Notes: generated by a model not told the origin, from the sequence alone. A stretch of DNA of 64,000 nt from Sphingobacteriales bacterium (GCA_016700115.1 CP064999.1:248001-312000), one strand, 5' to 3'; numbered from the stretch's first letter, positions 1 through 9,665 are shown. Numbers and translations: made by a program.

Positions 1-486
1 ACACGGAGAGGGCGGTGAAGGCCATGAATCAAAGACGACATAATATTCTGTTCCGGCAGTTACGCCTACTGTTGAAGATATATTTCCTACGCCGGTATTT
101 GTTGTTACAGCAACTGCACAAATGCCACCGGCACCCGGACATCCATTGAACAGCCAAATAGAACACCAAGTTTGTGTGGTATTCAAGGAAATGGTAATGG
201 TTCCAGTTGAAGTTGGTGTAAATTTGTACATAGCTTCAGTTCCTCCGAGGTAAGAAGTTGAACCGGTTCCACTTACTACTGCTCCGGCACATTGAATGCC
301 ATTTGCAGCGATTACATCATTTGCTGCCCCGCACACCAAAGTCTGATTTGTAACCGGTAAGACCACAGTAGATGCTGCTGCACAGGTTGTAGCATTTGCT
401 TCTTGTTGAATAAAGCCAAAACAGCTTAATAAGACAATCAATACAAGTGCAGAAACGCACTTTAAGGTTGGATAAAATTTTAACAT
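1..486 (-). CDS. Secreted protein, N-terminal fragment (truncated by window edge)
   Basis: The frame is open from an ATG at 484-486 on the minus strand to the left edge, giving 162 codons without a stop. The protein begins MLKFYPTLKCVSALVLIVLL, a basic start followed by a hydrophobic signal-peptide core. The mature part is rich in Thr, Ser, Gly and Val with scattered Cys, and reads like an all-beta extracellular domain (for example GTEAMYKFTPTSTGTITISL). That pattern is common at the start of large T9SS-exported proteins, but the C-terminus is outside the window, so a sorting domain cannot be confirmed. No specific family is recognised. Secretion is well supported; the function is unknown. 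Confidence 0.75.
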   Translation of the reverse strand, partial: MLKFYPTLKCVSALVLIVLLSCFGFIQQEANATTCAAASTVVLPVTNQTLVCGAANDVIAANGIQCAGAVVSGTGSTSYLGGTEAMYKFTPTSTGTITISLNTTQTWCSIWLFNGCPGAGGICAVAVTTNTGVGNISSTVGVTAGTEYYVVFDSWPSPPSPC

Positions 487-549
487 ATTTTGGAAATTTT
501 TAGTGATAAAGCAATATTTGTTTGATAATTTTATTTAAGATTAGAGCCT

Positions 550-1014
550 CTATTTCACCACCTTATAAAGTTCGGGGTGTGCGTCAATATGGTCGCGTTT
601 TGCCTGAGGCATTTGGATATACTCCGAGTAAGGGATTTCTTGTATTTGAGAGGTTTGAGGTGTGGCAGGTTGTGCCGTGCTTTGAGTTGCAGGAACCGTT
701 TGATTAGCTGCCGGATTTCCGGCATTCATGCTTTCTACCCATGCCCGGTATCCTTCGGGATCGTTGTTATACAAATTTTCTTTTGCCTGTGAATAGTTTT
801 GTTCATCTACCTCAGGATTTCCTGTCGGTGTATAACCGGGTAAATTTGACTTAGGGTCAACTTGTTTGCTGTCTTCAGCCATTGTAGCTCGCCTTTCCTC
901 TCCACTTTTTTGTTGAGTTGAAGTTTGGCTCTTGTCCGCCGCTTTCTTATTACAGGCGTTAAAACTAAAAACAGTAAAGGTCAGGATAAGAAGTAAAATT
1001 AAAGAGCTGCGCAT
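550..1014 (-). CDS. Small putative lipoprotein
   Basis: This encodes a 154-residue protein with an N-terminal hydrophobic segment ending in a lipobox-like FNAC (Cys21), so it is probably cleaved by signal peptidase II and anchored in a membrane. The mature part is hydrophilic, with a Gln/Thr/Pro/Ala-rich low-complexity stretch near residues 100-125. It ends in a conserved-looking segment (IPYSEYIQMPQAKRDHIDAH). It lies just upstream of, and on the same strand as, the edge-truncated secreted gene, with a gap of about 60 bp. No family is recognised and no enzymatic motif is visible. Confidence 0.65.
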   Translation of the reverse strand: MRSSLILLLILTFTVFSFNACNKKAADKSQTSTQQKSGEERRATMAEDSKQVDPKSNLPGYTPTGNPEVDEQNYSQAKENLYNNDPEGYRAWVESMNAGNPAANQTVPATQSTAQPATPQTSQIQEIPYSEYIQMPQAKRDHIDAHPELYKVVK

Positions 1015-1674
1015 TTTTTAATTTTAATGTGGGTAATTGGTGGTTTCCTTTTGATTTTAACATTCAGGATGATTATATAAATCTATCTCTCTTGAAAGTC
1101 TGTAGTTCGGGTTTATTTGGTTTTTTTACAAGTTTTAATCCTATTATTAGCCTTCCTGAAAGTTTTCTATGGAATAAAGATAATAATTTACTTTGCAAAT
1201 GTAGGAATCTATTCATAAAAATTGCTTTTGCTGGCAATAAAAAAAATTTTTTCACTTCGTTTTTCAAATATTTAACATTGTCATACCAATTACAACACTG
1301 ACTTTTCTTTTGTTGTTTGCCCGACTGATATTGTTTGAAATTATCAGCAGGATTTTGATTGGCGTGAATTTATGTGATGTTTAGTTTGCAGTTCATCTGT
1401 CCTTTTAAATTTACAAAATTGTAAAACTTGAAAAAGAACTTCCATAACCTGAACACCTGAACCGGTATAAGGCAACTTCCTCACATCTCCCGGCGAACCT
1501 GAAGCATGACTACCTTTGATATTGGAATTAAATTTTCAAAGAAAAAAAGGGATGATAAGACACAATATAGTCTGTTTACTTCGGCTTTTGCGATGTCAAA
1601 CATAATTTGAAAAAAAGCTCAAAGAGAAATAGTATCAAAGCTATAAGGTTTTTAATAAACGTACATTTAAACAA
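1015..1674. other. Intergenic stretch with no supported gene
   Basis: This is about 660 bp of AT-rich sequence between the lipoprotein gene and the terminator of the metallopeptidase gene. Short open frames exist on both strands but show no recognisable protein features. No tRNA, repeat or clear promoter was seen. It should contain the upstream region of the minus-strand lipoprotein gene. Confidence 0.5.
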
Positions 1675-1708
1675 AAATAGGCTGCCCGACAATTCGGACA
1701 GCCTATTT
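1675..1708 (-). terminator. Rho-independent terminator
   Basis: The arms AAATAGGCTG and CAGCCTATTT pair perfectly, and five further positions extend the stem with one mismatch around a CAAT loop. On the minus strand the hairpin is followed by a T-rich run. It lies 24 bp past the stop of the metallopeptidase gene, so it probably ends that transcript. Confidence 0.8.
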
Positions 1709-1732
1709 CAGATTTTAAATCAACGCTGAAGG

Positions 1733-4700
1733 CTAATATCTGATTTGGTTGATTCCTATATGGCTTGAATTTAACTGGTAAAGATTGAAATCAGCAGTAT
1801 TGACATGTCTGTCTAAATTGCCGTCGGAATCTCTGTATTGATTTGTAGAGGGATTTTGCGAGAAGAAAACATTAAAATCGGCATAATTGATGATGCCATT
1901 TCCGTCAAAATCACCGGCAAAACAAGCGGCCACATTGTTGCTCATCAGTTTTTGTTGATTGTTGCCATAGGTGGTAGCAACTTTGGTCGTAAAATCATAA
2001 GAAACCTGATGGTTATAGAGAGTAACCGGTAAGACACTCATAATATCGGCATGATTGCGATGTCTCAACACAAAATAATAGGCTGTTCCATTGGCCAAGG
2101 TGGTGAATTTAACCCCATTGACAGTGCCATCAATGTCAACCACATACCCGTTGCTGAGTAAAAATCCGGCCCGACGGGCGATCAAAGTGCTGGGATTTGC
2201 AGCACTCCGGGCTTCCACAATCACCCAGTCCACCACGTTTGCAGGGATTAAGGTAGGTGAAGCTACCGATTCGGTTCCGGTATAGTTCCACGGCACTTTG
2301 TTGTAGGGTTGATTTAAAGGGAGCAGGTTGGTTCCGGTTGACCGCAAATCGGTACTCATGACTCCGGTTGTAGTATTATAAGGCCCTTCCAAAAACGCCT
2401 TTAACTGCACAACCTGATAAGCAGTAGGCGGTGTTGCTGCTGAACATACCTCAACTCCCCAGGTTGCAAGCGAGCCGCCGTCTTCGGGATAAACATCATT
2501 TATGGTGAGTACCCAGGTTCCATTTGCACTTTGTCCGTCAAAATCAGCCAAACTTCCCTGAGGCTGATAGGTTCCTCCTCCCGTTGGCGGGCAGGGGTAA
2601 TTGGATGATGCGGCCTCATCGTCTAAGTTCAGGTTAAAATTGTTCTGACTTCCGCAAATCTGGCTAAACAGTAAAACTGTGGTGTTGGCCGGGCTGCGAA
2701 GGTTGAAAACTAAATCGTTGATATAAGTATGAGTACCGGTCAATGTTTTCACGTTTAAGTCACTGATGATCCCGGCACCTGCTATGGTAAGGTTAGATGT
2801 AACAGTCGGTGTACTGGTACTCGAAATGGATTTCGGCACATCTGTACTGTTATAGGTTGTGCAGGATGAGGTAATGGTTGTAAAATTATAGATTGGCGAA
2901 AAAGCACCGTTAGCACAACCATTTTCACCCCGCACCCGCCAATAGTAAGTAGTGGAAGTGGACAATAACCCTGCCGGAACAGAATAGGTATTGGTCGTCA
3001 GGTTTGTTTGAGAGGATAAGACTGGGGCAAAACCAATATTATTGGCAATTTCGAGCGTATAGGTACTGGCATTTGCAATGGGCAGCCATGCTAAAACGGG
3101 GGTAGTGGAAACACTGGTTCCTCCAAAAACAGGAGAAACAGGTATCGCAGCTTCCGGAGTGCCCGAAGATACGGCAAAAACGACGCTTGCGGTTTGGGTA
3201 ATTGAAGCACCTGTTGCTGTAATGGTAACATTATATACTCCTTGCTGAACAGATCCTGTATTTGCAATGGTCAGGGTATTACTGCCCGTGGGAATAACTG
3301 TGGGTGGCGAAAAAGTAGCCAAACCTCCTATGGGCACACCGGCGACACTAAAAGAAACAGGGTTGCTAAATCCTGAAAAAGCCGTTAAATTGATAGTATA
3401 AGTGGCCAGTGCCGGAGCACAAACCGACTGAATGGAGGGATTAACAGCCATGGTAAATGTAGGGACAGCCGGTTGCGTTACGCTGAAATTGGCATTTGAA
3501 ATATCGAAAAAGATATTTCCCGAACCTTTTACCTGTACTCTTGCCGTAGTTGTTGAGGTAATAATCGGTACATTAACTGTAGCAGAACCATTATTGGGCA
3601 CAGCGGTTGCCAAAGTATAGGGATAGGTGTACCCCCCGTCAACCGATAGCAAAATATCCACATTGGCACAACTGATGGGAGAGCCGGTAGTTCCGGCAAC
3701 ATTCCAGGTTACGGAGGCTGTGCTGCCTGCTGTCCAGGTTATTCCTGCCGTATTGGGTGCTGTTACCTGAAATGGTCCTGTAGATGCTATGGCTGCAACG
3801 GTGGTATTGGCAGTAGCAATTCTGCCTCCTCCGGCGCGGTTATCCCTGACTGTCAGTCTGAAATTAAGTGTTCGGGCATAAGTAGGCAATATTTCTCCGA
3901 TGGTTGAATTGTTGTTGACAATATTTGACCATTTTGGAAATACCCGGGTAGGGTTTGTGGTAGGATCGAAAGAACGGAAAATCGGTGCATCTCCGGAAGG
4001 GGAAGCCGGAGCACCCGCTGCGCCAAGATTATACTGTTCCCAGCAATAGGTAATGGCATCACCGTTGGGGTCGCTTCCTGAGCCTGTCAGGGCAAAAGGG
4101 GTATTCAGGGGAATATTATAACTTGCTCCGGCATTGGCTGTGGGGTTCAGATTACCAGTATTGGTTTTGGCCGGGCAGTTGTTTCCATTGCCGGTTGTTA
4201 CATAAGCAATAATTTCCTGAAGGCTTCGGGCATGAAAATAATCATCGCTGTTGTTTTGCAAATCCTGACTTCCACAGATACCGGCATACCCCATAATAGT
4301 ACTTCCGCTACCGGGTTCATAAGCGCTGTTTGCCGAGCGGTTGCCGCTGCATGAACCGGCGTTTCCGTTAAATGTGTGATTTGCACCAAACTGGTGTCCC
4401 ATTTCATGAGCAAGGTAGTCAATATCGAATGGGTCACCAACAGGTGTTGATGTTCCTGTTACTCCTCTTGCTTTACTTCCGGTAACACAGGGAACACCCA
4501 ATTGAGCCACCCCTCCTGCACCGGTGCTGACAGTATGACCCACATCATAATTTGCATTTCCAATGACTGCATCTATATTTGACTGACTTTGACTTAATAA
4601 TTGACCGGCATTGTTGTTTGAATAAGGGTCGGTCGAGCCGTTGGTATAAACAATCAGGTTGTTGTTGGCAATTAAGGTCATGCGTACAGCCACATCTCGT

Positions 4701-5461
4701 TCATAAACGCCGTTAACGCGGTTCATAGAAGTAGTGATTGCCGCCAAACCAAGGGCAACAGTTCCGCCGTGAAATTGTGTATATTCTCCGGTAGCGGAAA
4801 CAGCAGTTCGATAAGTGCGAAGTTGTCCGTCTGATTCGCGGTAATCTCCAATTGGCAGGTCAATATCGGGTACTACTTCGTGACCTCTTTCTTTATGTAC
4901 ATTGTCGGGAACTAAGCAAACCCAGTTTTCACTTTCGGGTTTGACATAATTTTTTGTATAGTAAGAAATGTAGTGTGAAACATCATTCCGGCTGAAAGGG
5001 TCAATAAACACCCTACCGTTGACAGAAGACAATACCTGTGCGTGAAATCCAAAAGGAGTAATATCGAGGCGAATTGTCGCAGTAGGATCATCAATGCCCT
5101 GCCCTGCCCAGGTTTTTACATCCGGTATCTGTGCTGCAAGTCCATCTTCCATGATGGGCGAAAGTACCACTGCAAATCGCTCAAAAGTGCCATTCGGCAT
5201 TGGTAGCAGCAAGATGACCGGATTGGTATTTGCCAAACGGGTAAATTCCATCGGGGCACGGCTTAATAAATCTCTCATACCCGGCAAATCGAGTTCAAGT
5301 GTGCGGTAAATGCTGGGAATAATATATCGTTCGCCCATTACCGTGATAGAACTTTCCGGCTTGTCGGTCCACAAAATCCGGTTTGGCTGCGATTTTGCAG
5401 TTTGCAGAAAAAGTAATCCTGACAAAGCAAGCAGTAATGCCCTGGCAATATGAATTCTCAT
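1733..5461 (-). CDS. Secreted reprolysin-like zinc metallopeptidase with P-domain and dockerin-like C-terminus
   Basis: This 1,242-residue protein has an N-terminal signal peptide (hydrophobic residues 7-20). A reprolysin/M12B-type catalytic domain follows, with the zinc-binding motif HEMGHQFGANH near residues 351-361 and a downstream Met-turn-like SGSTIMGYAGICG. Next come Ig/fibronectin-like beta modules (about residues 430-860). A proprotein-convertase P-domain-like region follows (about 870-1000), with NDLVFNLRSPANTTVLLF and DFDGQSANGTWVLTIND. The C-terminus carries two DxDGxx calcium-loop-like segments (GDFDGNGIINYADFN and RDSDGNLDRHVNTADFN), resembling a dockerin pair rather than a T9SS sorting domain. 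The family is known for extracellular proteolysis; the substrate cannot be inferred. It is monocistronic, with its own terminator downstream. Confidence 0.88.
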   Translation of the reverse strand: MRIHIARALLLALSGLLFLQTAKSQPNRILWTDKPESSITVMGERYIIPSIYRTLELDLPGMRDLLSRAPMEFTRLANTNPVILLLPMPNGTFERFAVVLSPIMEDGLAAQIPDVKTWAGQGIDDPTATIRLDITPFGFHAQVLSSVNGRVFIDPFSRNDVSHYISYYTKNYVKPESENWVCLVPDNVHKERGHEVVPDIDLPIGDYRESDGQLRTYRTAVSATGEYTQFHGGTVALGLAAITTSMNRVNGVYERDVAVRMTLIANNNLIVYTNGSTDPYSNNNAGQLLSQSQSNIDAVIGNANYDVGHTVSTGAGGVAQLGVPCVTGSKARGVTGTSTPVGDPFDIDYLAHEMGHQFGANHTFNGNAGSCSGNRSANSAYEPGSGSTIMGYAGICGSQDLQNNSDDYFHARSLQEIIAYVTTGNGNNCPAKTNTGNLNPTANAGASYNIPLNTPFALTGSGSDPNGDAITYCWEQYNLGAAGAPASPSGDAPIFRSFDPTTNPTRVFPKWSNIVNNNSTIGEILPTYARTLNFRLTVRDNRAGGGRIATANTTVAAIASTGPFQVTAPNTAGITWTAGSTASVTWNVAGTTGSPISCANVDILLSVDGGYTYPYTLATAVPNNGSATVNVPIITSTTTARVQVKGSGNIFFDISNANFSVTQPAVPTFTMAVNPSIQSVCAPALATYTINLTAFSGFSNPVSFSVAGVPIGGLATFSPPTVIPTGSNTLTIANTGSVQQGVYNVTITATGASITQTASVVFAVSSGTPEAAIPVSPVFGGTSVSTTPVLAWLPIANASTYTLEIANNIGFAPVLSSQTNLTTNTYSVPAGLLSTSTTYYWRVRGENGCANGAFSPIYNFTTITSSCTTYNSTDVPKSISSTSTPTVTSNLTIAGAGIISDLNVKTLTGTHTYINDLVFNLRSPANTTVLLFSQICGSQNNFNLNLDDEAASSNYPCPPTGGGTYQPQGSLADFDGQSANGTWVLTINDVYPEDGGSLATWGVEVCSAATPPTAYQVVQLKAFLEGPYNTTTGVMSTDLRSTGTNLLPLNQPYNKVPWNYTGTESVASPTLIPANVVDWVIVEARSAANPSTLIARRAGFLLSNGYVVDIDGTVNGVKFTTLANGTAYYFVLRHRNHADIMSVLPVTLYNHQVSYDFTTKVATTYGNNQQKLMSNNVAACFAGDFDGNGIINYADFNVFFSQNPSTNQYRDSDGNLDRHVNTADFNLYQLNSSHIGINQIRY

Positions 5462-5600
5462 TGTAAAAAAAATTTGATGTTGATGGGTAAATGGTGGAAG
5501 TTACAGATTAGGAGCCTTAAAGATAAGCAGTTTTGGTTTTTTGACCGATATATTGACCTGAAAAGTGTTAAATTCCCCTATTATTTTACTTAAAAATGAA

Positions 5601-5635
5601 GTTTAAACCCTAACTCTTAAAATTTTTACGGAATA
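5601..5635 (+). repeat. Left terminal inverted repeat of the IS
   Basis: This 35-bp end (GTTTAAACCCTAACTC through ACGGAATA) matches the reverse complement of 7139-7174 with a few substitutions and a one-base length difference. It lies 68 bp upstream of the preferred transposase start. Confidence 0.8.
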
Positions 5636-5703
5636 GGCTTAAAAGTTCTTTGTTTTATGGGGTTTTCGTCGTTTCTTTGTATTACGTAAGATACGTAATA
5701 CTT

Positions 5704-6612
5704 ATGAAACACAACTATCCCGATTGGGTCATCTCGCATCGCAAGCCCGGAACAGAGCTTAGGTTTATCAATGGTCATTACTACCTATATGCAGTAAGTT
5801 CTTTTTATGACCCTGTGCGTAAAAAAGGGCGCAAGAAAACCGGTGTCTTGTTAGGCAAAATCACCGAAAATAACGGCTTTGTCGCCTCACGAGCAGCCAA
5901 AGTGGAAACAATTGCTGCCAAAGGAATTGACTTTAGCAAGATTGCCATTAAGGAATGTGGGTTTACCAACTTCTTAGAGGTCTATGGAAAGGAAATTGAG
6001 CAAAAACTTAAGGAGTTTTTCCCCAAACACCACAAACTGATTATTTACATGGCTTATGCCCGTTTTGTACACAACAGCCCCATCAACCGAATGCCGTTGC
6101 TGATAAGTAAATCCATGTTAAGTGTGGGCGAGAAAGAAAAAATATACCCCCAAAAGTTAAGCACGACACTCGCCGAGATTGGACAGGACAGGGCAACCTG
6201 TGTGGCATATATGCAGAGTTTCATCAAAGCAGGCGAACATTTGCTGATTGATATGACCAATATGTTCAACAGTTCTACCACCATGTACTATACCAAGCAA
6301 GGCTACAACAGCGAAATGGTATTTGATGCGCAAGTGAATCTGATGTATATTTATTCTCCTTCAAGCCACCAACCACTGTTTTACAAAATCCTTAGTGGCA
6401 ACAGTCGGGAAGTGGTCGGATTTAAGAACACCCTGCTTGAAAGTGGGCTCAAAGACGCGATCATTATAGCCGACAAGGGGTTTTTCAGCAAAGCCAACAT
6501 GGATTTATTAGACCAAAATGGACTGCACTACATCCTACCACTTAAACGCGACAACACCTTGATTGACTATTCCAAACTTAGTGAGGTCGTCCAACGATTA
6601 CTTCAAGTATGA
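5704..6612 (+). pseudogene. Transposase, N-terminal part (frameshifted)
   Basis: This is the N-terminal portion of a DDE transposase. The preferred start is the ATG at 5704 (MKHNYPDWVISHRKPGTELR); the frame is open slightly further upstream from a TTG at 5650. The first catalytic Asp is probably in HLLIDMTNMFN and the second in AIIIADKGFFSKANMD, followed by YILPLKRDNTLIDYS. After about residue 295 the frame leaves the family sequence and ends at 6612, while the matching continuation lies in the +1 frame. Split reading therefore removes the catalytic Glu from this product. The family is IS4/IS1634-like. Whether the break is a mutation or programmed recoding cannot be settled from sequence alone. 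Confidence 0.8.
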
Positions 6613-7153
6613 AGACCGGATCATTTGGACTAACGAATATGAGAAAGATGGATTCAGGGTAAGACTGTTCAAAGACGACCGCCTAAAAACACAGGAGCAA
6701 AAAGACTATCTCCAACGCATAGATGCCAACACAGATGGCTATACAAGAGAAAAATTCAATGACCGACTACCACGCTTTGGCACTTTTGCCCTACTCTCCA
6801 ACCTTAAAGACATATCACCACCACAATTGTATGCCAAATACAAAAGCAGAAACGCCATAGAGGTCATGTTTGACGGTGTGAAAACGGTACTCAAAGCCGA
6901 CGTGAGTTTTATGCAAAATGAAGATACCCTCAATGGATGGATGTTTGTTAATCATATTGCCTTACAATGGTACTACATCATCTATGCACTACTCGTAGAA
7001 CATGAGTTATTGTCAAAGTATTCGGTCGCCCATTTCGTTACAGAACTCAAAGAGCATCGCAAAGTCTTTTTAGGAGATAATTGGGTGGAGGAACCAATTC
7101 TAAAGCAAACTAAAAAAATGCTAACCAAACTTAATATGTATTCCGTAAAATAA
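6563..7153 (+). pseudogene. Transposase, C-terminal part (frameshifted)
   Basis: This continues the upstream transposase in the +1 frame. Homologous-looking sequence starts near DYFKYEDRIIWTNEYEKDG at about 6594. The open frame extends back to a TTG at 6563 that is unlikely to be a real start. It contains the signature YKSRNAIEVMFDGVK, which fits Y-xx-R-xxx-E-xxxxxx-K of the IS4 group and supplies the catalytic Glu. The stop codon at 7151-7153 lies inside the right inverted repeat, a compact arrangement typical of insertion sequences. Confidence 0.8.
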
Positions 7154-7174
7154 AATGAGAGTTAGGGGTTAAAC
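7139..7174 (-). repeat. Right terminal inverted repeat of the IS
   Basis: The segment runs from TATTCCGTAAAA to GGGGTTAAAC and pairs with 5601-5635. It overlaps the last codons and the stop of the transposase. Confidence 0.8.
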
Positions 7175-7279
7175 AACAAGTAATTCGTAGAAATGCGAAA
7201 TCAGGAATATTTGAAGGGTTTGAAAAGCGCTAAACTTCGTGTATAAAACTTACGCCACACACATGTTTAACGAAATGTC

Positions 7280-8038
7280 TTAAATATAAGGATACCGCAC
7301 TTCGGTCAAAAACAGCCCTTGAGGAGGAACAGAGATATTCATTTTGGGGAACTGCTTTTTGCGTTGATTCATGACCTCTTCAAATTCTTCGAAAGTAATT
7401 TTTTCTTTTCCCATAAACAGCAAACAACCGACTATGCGTCTGACCATTCCGCGCAGAAAACGGTTTGCAGCAATATGAAACCGCAATGTCCGGTTTGCTT
7501 CATCAATTACCAGTTCAGCTTTAAATACGTTGCAAATAGTGGTTTTAGAGCCTGCCCCGCTTTTGCAAAACATCCTGAAATCGGTATATTGCGGCAAGAG
7601 GTCAACGGCCTTTTGCATCACTTCGAGGTTTAAAGGATTCCAAGGAAAAAAGAAACTATACTCAGTCAAAAAAGGATTTTTGTCGAAATGGATATGATAG
7701 TCATAGGCGCGGTAAGTTGCATCAAAACGTGCATGTGCATCCTGCGGCACTTCTGTAATCAGTCTTTTTACCGCAATATCGGCAGGCAGCAGTCTGTTAA
7801 GCCGCCCAACCAAATCTTCGGGCAAAGGCTGAACTGTGTCCACATGAAGGTAAAATTGTCGGGCATGAACTCCGGTATCGGTTCTTCCGCATCCCAACAC
7901 GGTAACGGAATCGCGCAGCAACAAATTCAAGGCAAGAATCATTTGCGCCTGCACGCTCATACCATTTGGTTGGATTTGCCAGCCTACATAATTTTTGCCG
8001 TGATAAGCAATTTCAAGAAAAAAACGGCGGGGTGTCAT
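7280..8038 (-). CDS. truA: tRNA pseudouridine(38-40) synthase TruA
   Basis: This 252-residue protein matches the usual TruA length. TruA isomerises uridines 38-40 in the tRNA anticodon arm to pseudouridine in the cytoplasm. The sequence starts with the family pattern RRFFLEIAYHGKNYVGWQIQ. It carries the catalytic motif GRTDTGVHA with the nucleophilic Asp at residue 54. The C-terminal half has NRFLRGMVRRIVGCLL, the typical RNA-binding and dimer-interface segment. It lies 44 bp downstream of nadK on the same strand, so the two are probably co-transcribed. No defects are seen. Confidence 0.96.
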   Translation of the reverse strand: MTPRRFFLEIAYHGKNYVGWQIQPNGMSVQAQMILALNLLLRDSVTVLGCGRTDTGVHARQFYLHVDTVQPLPEDLVGRLNRLLPADIAVKRLITEVPQDAHARFDATYRAYDYHIHFDKNPFLTEYSFFFPWNPLNLEVMQKAVDLLPQYTDFRMFCKSGAGSKTTICNVFKAELVIDEANRTLRFHIAANRFLRGMVRRIVGCLLFMGKEKITFEEFEEVMNQRKKQFPKMNISVPPQGLFLTEVRYPYI

Positions 8039-8082
8039 ACCGGATATGCAGATTATTAAACAACTATCTGAATTATAAAAAA

Positions 8083-8967
8083 TTAATTTCTAGAATCAAC
8101 CCCCCACATCAGCTTGTTGCGAAGGGTAGAAAAAAAATCGTTCCCTGATAAACGCAGCAAAGAAATTTCAAATTTCTCTTTACTGACCTCAAGGTGGATA
8201 TTGTGATTAATGGATTCACTTCGCGAGTCCAATGTGCACAAAAAAGTATCGCTTCTGCCCTCAATTTTAAAGGAAATGGTTTTATGGTCAGGTATCACGA
8301 TCGGGCGAACGTTAAGGTTGTGCGGAGCAACCGGAGTAATTACAAAGTTTTGAGAATTGGGATAAACAATCGGCCCTCCGCAACTGAGCGAATAAGCAGT
8401 GGATCCGGTTGGTGTGGCTACTATAACCCCGTCTGCCCAATAGGAATTTAAAAAACGGCCATCAACAAATGTATGAACCGTAATCATGGCCGACGAATCG
8501 AGCTTGTGAACGGTAAATTCGTTGAGTGCGTAAGGGGCATCGGCAAACAGCTCAGGGTCGTTGGTTTTGAGTTTTATCACCGAGCGGTTGTCTAACTCAT
8601 ACTGTTTGTTTTTTAACAGCATCAGCAAATCGGTGGTAAATTCATCTTTGTTGATATCGGTCAGAAAACCCAACCTGCCGGAATTGATACCCAACACCGG
8701 AATTTTTGAATCTTTGACCAACATGATGGTATTCAACAGGGTTCCGTCCCCACCGATACTGAACAGATAGTCAGCTTTTCCGGCAAGGGTTTCGTAGGTC
8801 GAAAATGTGTCGGGTTGGGAGGCAAAAACTACTTGTCCTCCCAGATCTTTAAACAGTCCTTCGTACAACAGGTATTGAATCTGATGCGCTTCTAAAGTTA
8901 AAAGCATTGATTGAACAAAAGCAAGGTCTTCGGTTTTTAATTGGCGGCTATATAACGCAATACGCAT
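8083..8967 (-). CDS. nadK: NAD kinase
   Basis: This 294-residue protein has all NAD kinase hallmarks. They are the GGDGT diphosphate-binding motif at residues 72-76, GINSGRLGFLTD, the NE motif in ALNEFTVHK, and the conserved DGVIVATPTGSTAYSLSCGG. The enzyme phosphorylates NAD to NADP with ATP and sets the cytosolic NADP pool. The start gives the usual beta-strand MRIALYSRQ. It is the upstream gene of a likely nadK-truA pair on the minus strand. Confidence 0.96.
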   Translation of the reverse strand: MRIALYSRQLKTEDLAFVQSMLLTLEAHQIQYLLYEGLFKDLGGQVVFASQPDTFSTYETLAGKADYLFSIGGDGTLLNTIMLVKDSKIPVLGINSGRLGFLTDINKDEFTTDLLMLLKNKQYELDNRSVIKLKTNDPELFADAPYALNEFTVHKLDSSAMITVHTFVDGRFLNSYWADGVIVATPTGSTAYSLSCGGPIVYPNSQNFVITPVAPHNLNVRPIVIPDHKTISFKIEGRSDTFLCTLDSRSESINHNIHLEVSKEKFEISLLRLSGNDFFSTLRNKLMWGVDSRN

Positions 8968-9011
8968 GTTATATCGAACATTTAGGGAAGATTAACAAAG
9001 GAGCTAAAATT

Positions 9012-9058
9012 AAAAAATCGCATAGAGAAATTGGATGCCAACAACTCTATGCGATTTT
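9012..9058 (-). terminator. Rho-independent terminator, possibly bidirectional
   Basis: A perfect 14-bp stem (AAAATCGCATAGAG with CTCTATGCGATTTT) encloses a 17-nt loop. On the minus strand the stem runs into a T tract. It lies just past the stop of the DUF4332 gene and upstream of nadK, so it separates the two transcripts. Confidence 0.85.
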
Positions 9059-9080
9059 ATTGTGATTTAGTGAACTGCTT

Positions 9081-9488
9081 TTAATAGGTTACCACCGGTG
9101 GTAATGCTTTAGCTTGTTCGATAAAACTTTCAACCTGACTTAATGCCGGTACCTGACGTACTAATTTTTTTTCGTTGTTTACCTCAATCATTTTAGCATG
9201 AAGATTGGCAGCATTGCGGTTGCGAAGTTCCTTCACGGTATCAACACCTGCGGCTTCCAACAATTCGGAATATTGGCTTGAAATACCTTTAATACGGAAC
9301 AAATCGGCATGGTTAACAAAAGTCAAAATTTTAGTGTGGCTGATACCTGTAGCCTCTTCCAGTTCTTTTCTTCCTTTTGGGGTCGCACCTCGTTCGAGCA
9401 AATGCTCTACTGTTTTTACTCCTGCTGCTTCTAATTTTTCGGAAAGAACAGGGCCGATGCCTTCAATTTCAGAAATTTTGTACGCCAT
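9081..9488 (-). CDS. DUF4332 helix-hairpin-helix protein
   Basis: This 135-residue protein starts at MAYKISEIEGIGPVLSEKLE. The frame is open 16 codons further upstream, but that extension is Ser/Gln/Phe-rich and unlike the family. There are two helix-hairpin-helix-like repeats, IEGIGPVLSEKLEAAGVKTV near residue 8 and FRIKGISSQYSELLEAAGVDTV near residue 60. DUF4332 members are small proteins with such repeats and are inferred to contact DNA or other proteins; their precise role is unknown. It stands alone with its own terminator. Confidence 0.88.
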   Translation of the reverse strand: MAYKISEIEGIGPVLSEKLEAAGVKTVEHLLERGATPKGRKELEEATGISHTKILTFVNHADLFRIKGISSQYSELLEAAGVDTVKELRNRNAANLHAKMIEVNNEKKLVRQVPALSQVESFIEQAKALPPVVTY

Positions 9489-9665
9489 AGTAATTGGGTT
9501 TTGTGATGAATAAAAAGATAAAGATTTTTGCGACAAATGTAATTAAGTTTGTTTTGTTTTCCAAACTCCTTATCATCCGACAATTAAAAAAGAACTCTCA
9601 GTAAAACTATAACATCAAACAAACCAATCATCATTGGATTCAAAGTACGTCTCTCGGCGTTATAC

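Larger units (their letters stand above)
5601..7174 (+). mobile_element. IS4/IS1634-type insertion sequence
   Basis: The element is bounded by imperfect inverted repeats of about 35 bp that enclose a DDE transposase frame. Both ends read outward from ACGGAATA to GTTTAA. The transposase carries the IS4-group Y-2-R-3-E-6-K signature. No convincing target-site duplication is visible directly outside the repeats. The transposase is split by a frameshift, so the copy may be inactive unless recoding occurs. It sits between the metallopeptidase and truA genes and disrupts neither. Confidence 0.8.

Noticed and set aside
1029..1301. A 90-codon plus-strand open frame in the gap after the lipoprotein gene
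   Set aside because: It is AT-rich, rich in Phe, Leu and Asn, and lacks any family signature; it is most likely a chance frame.
5590..7185. Target-site duplication of the insertion sequence
   Set aside because: The bases outside the two inverted repeats (AATGAA and AACAAG) do not match convincingly.
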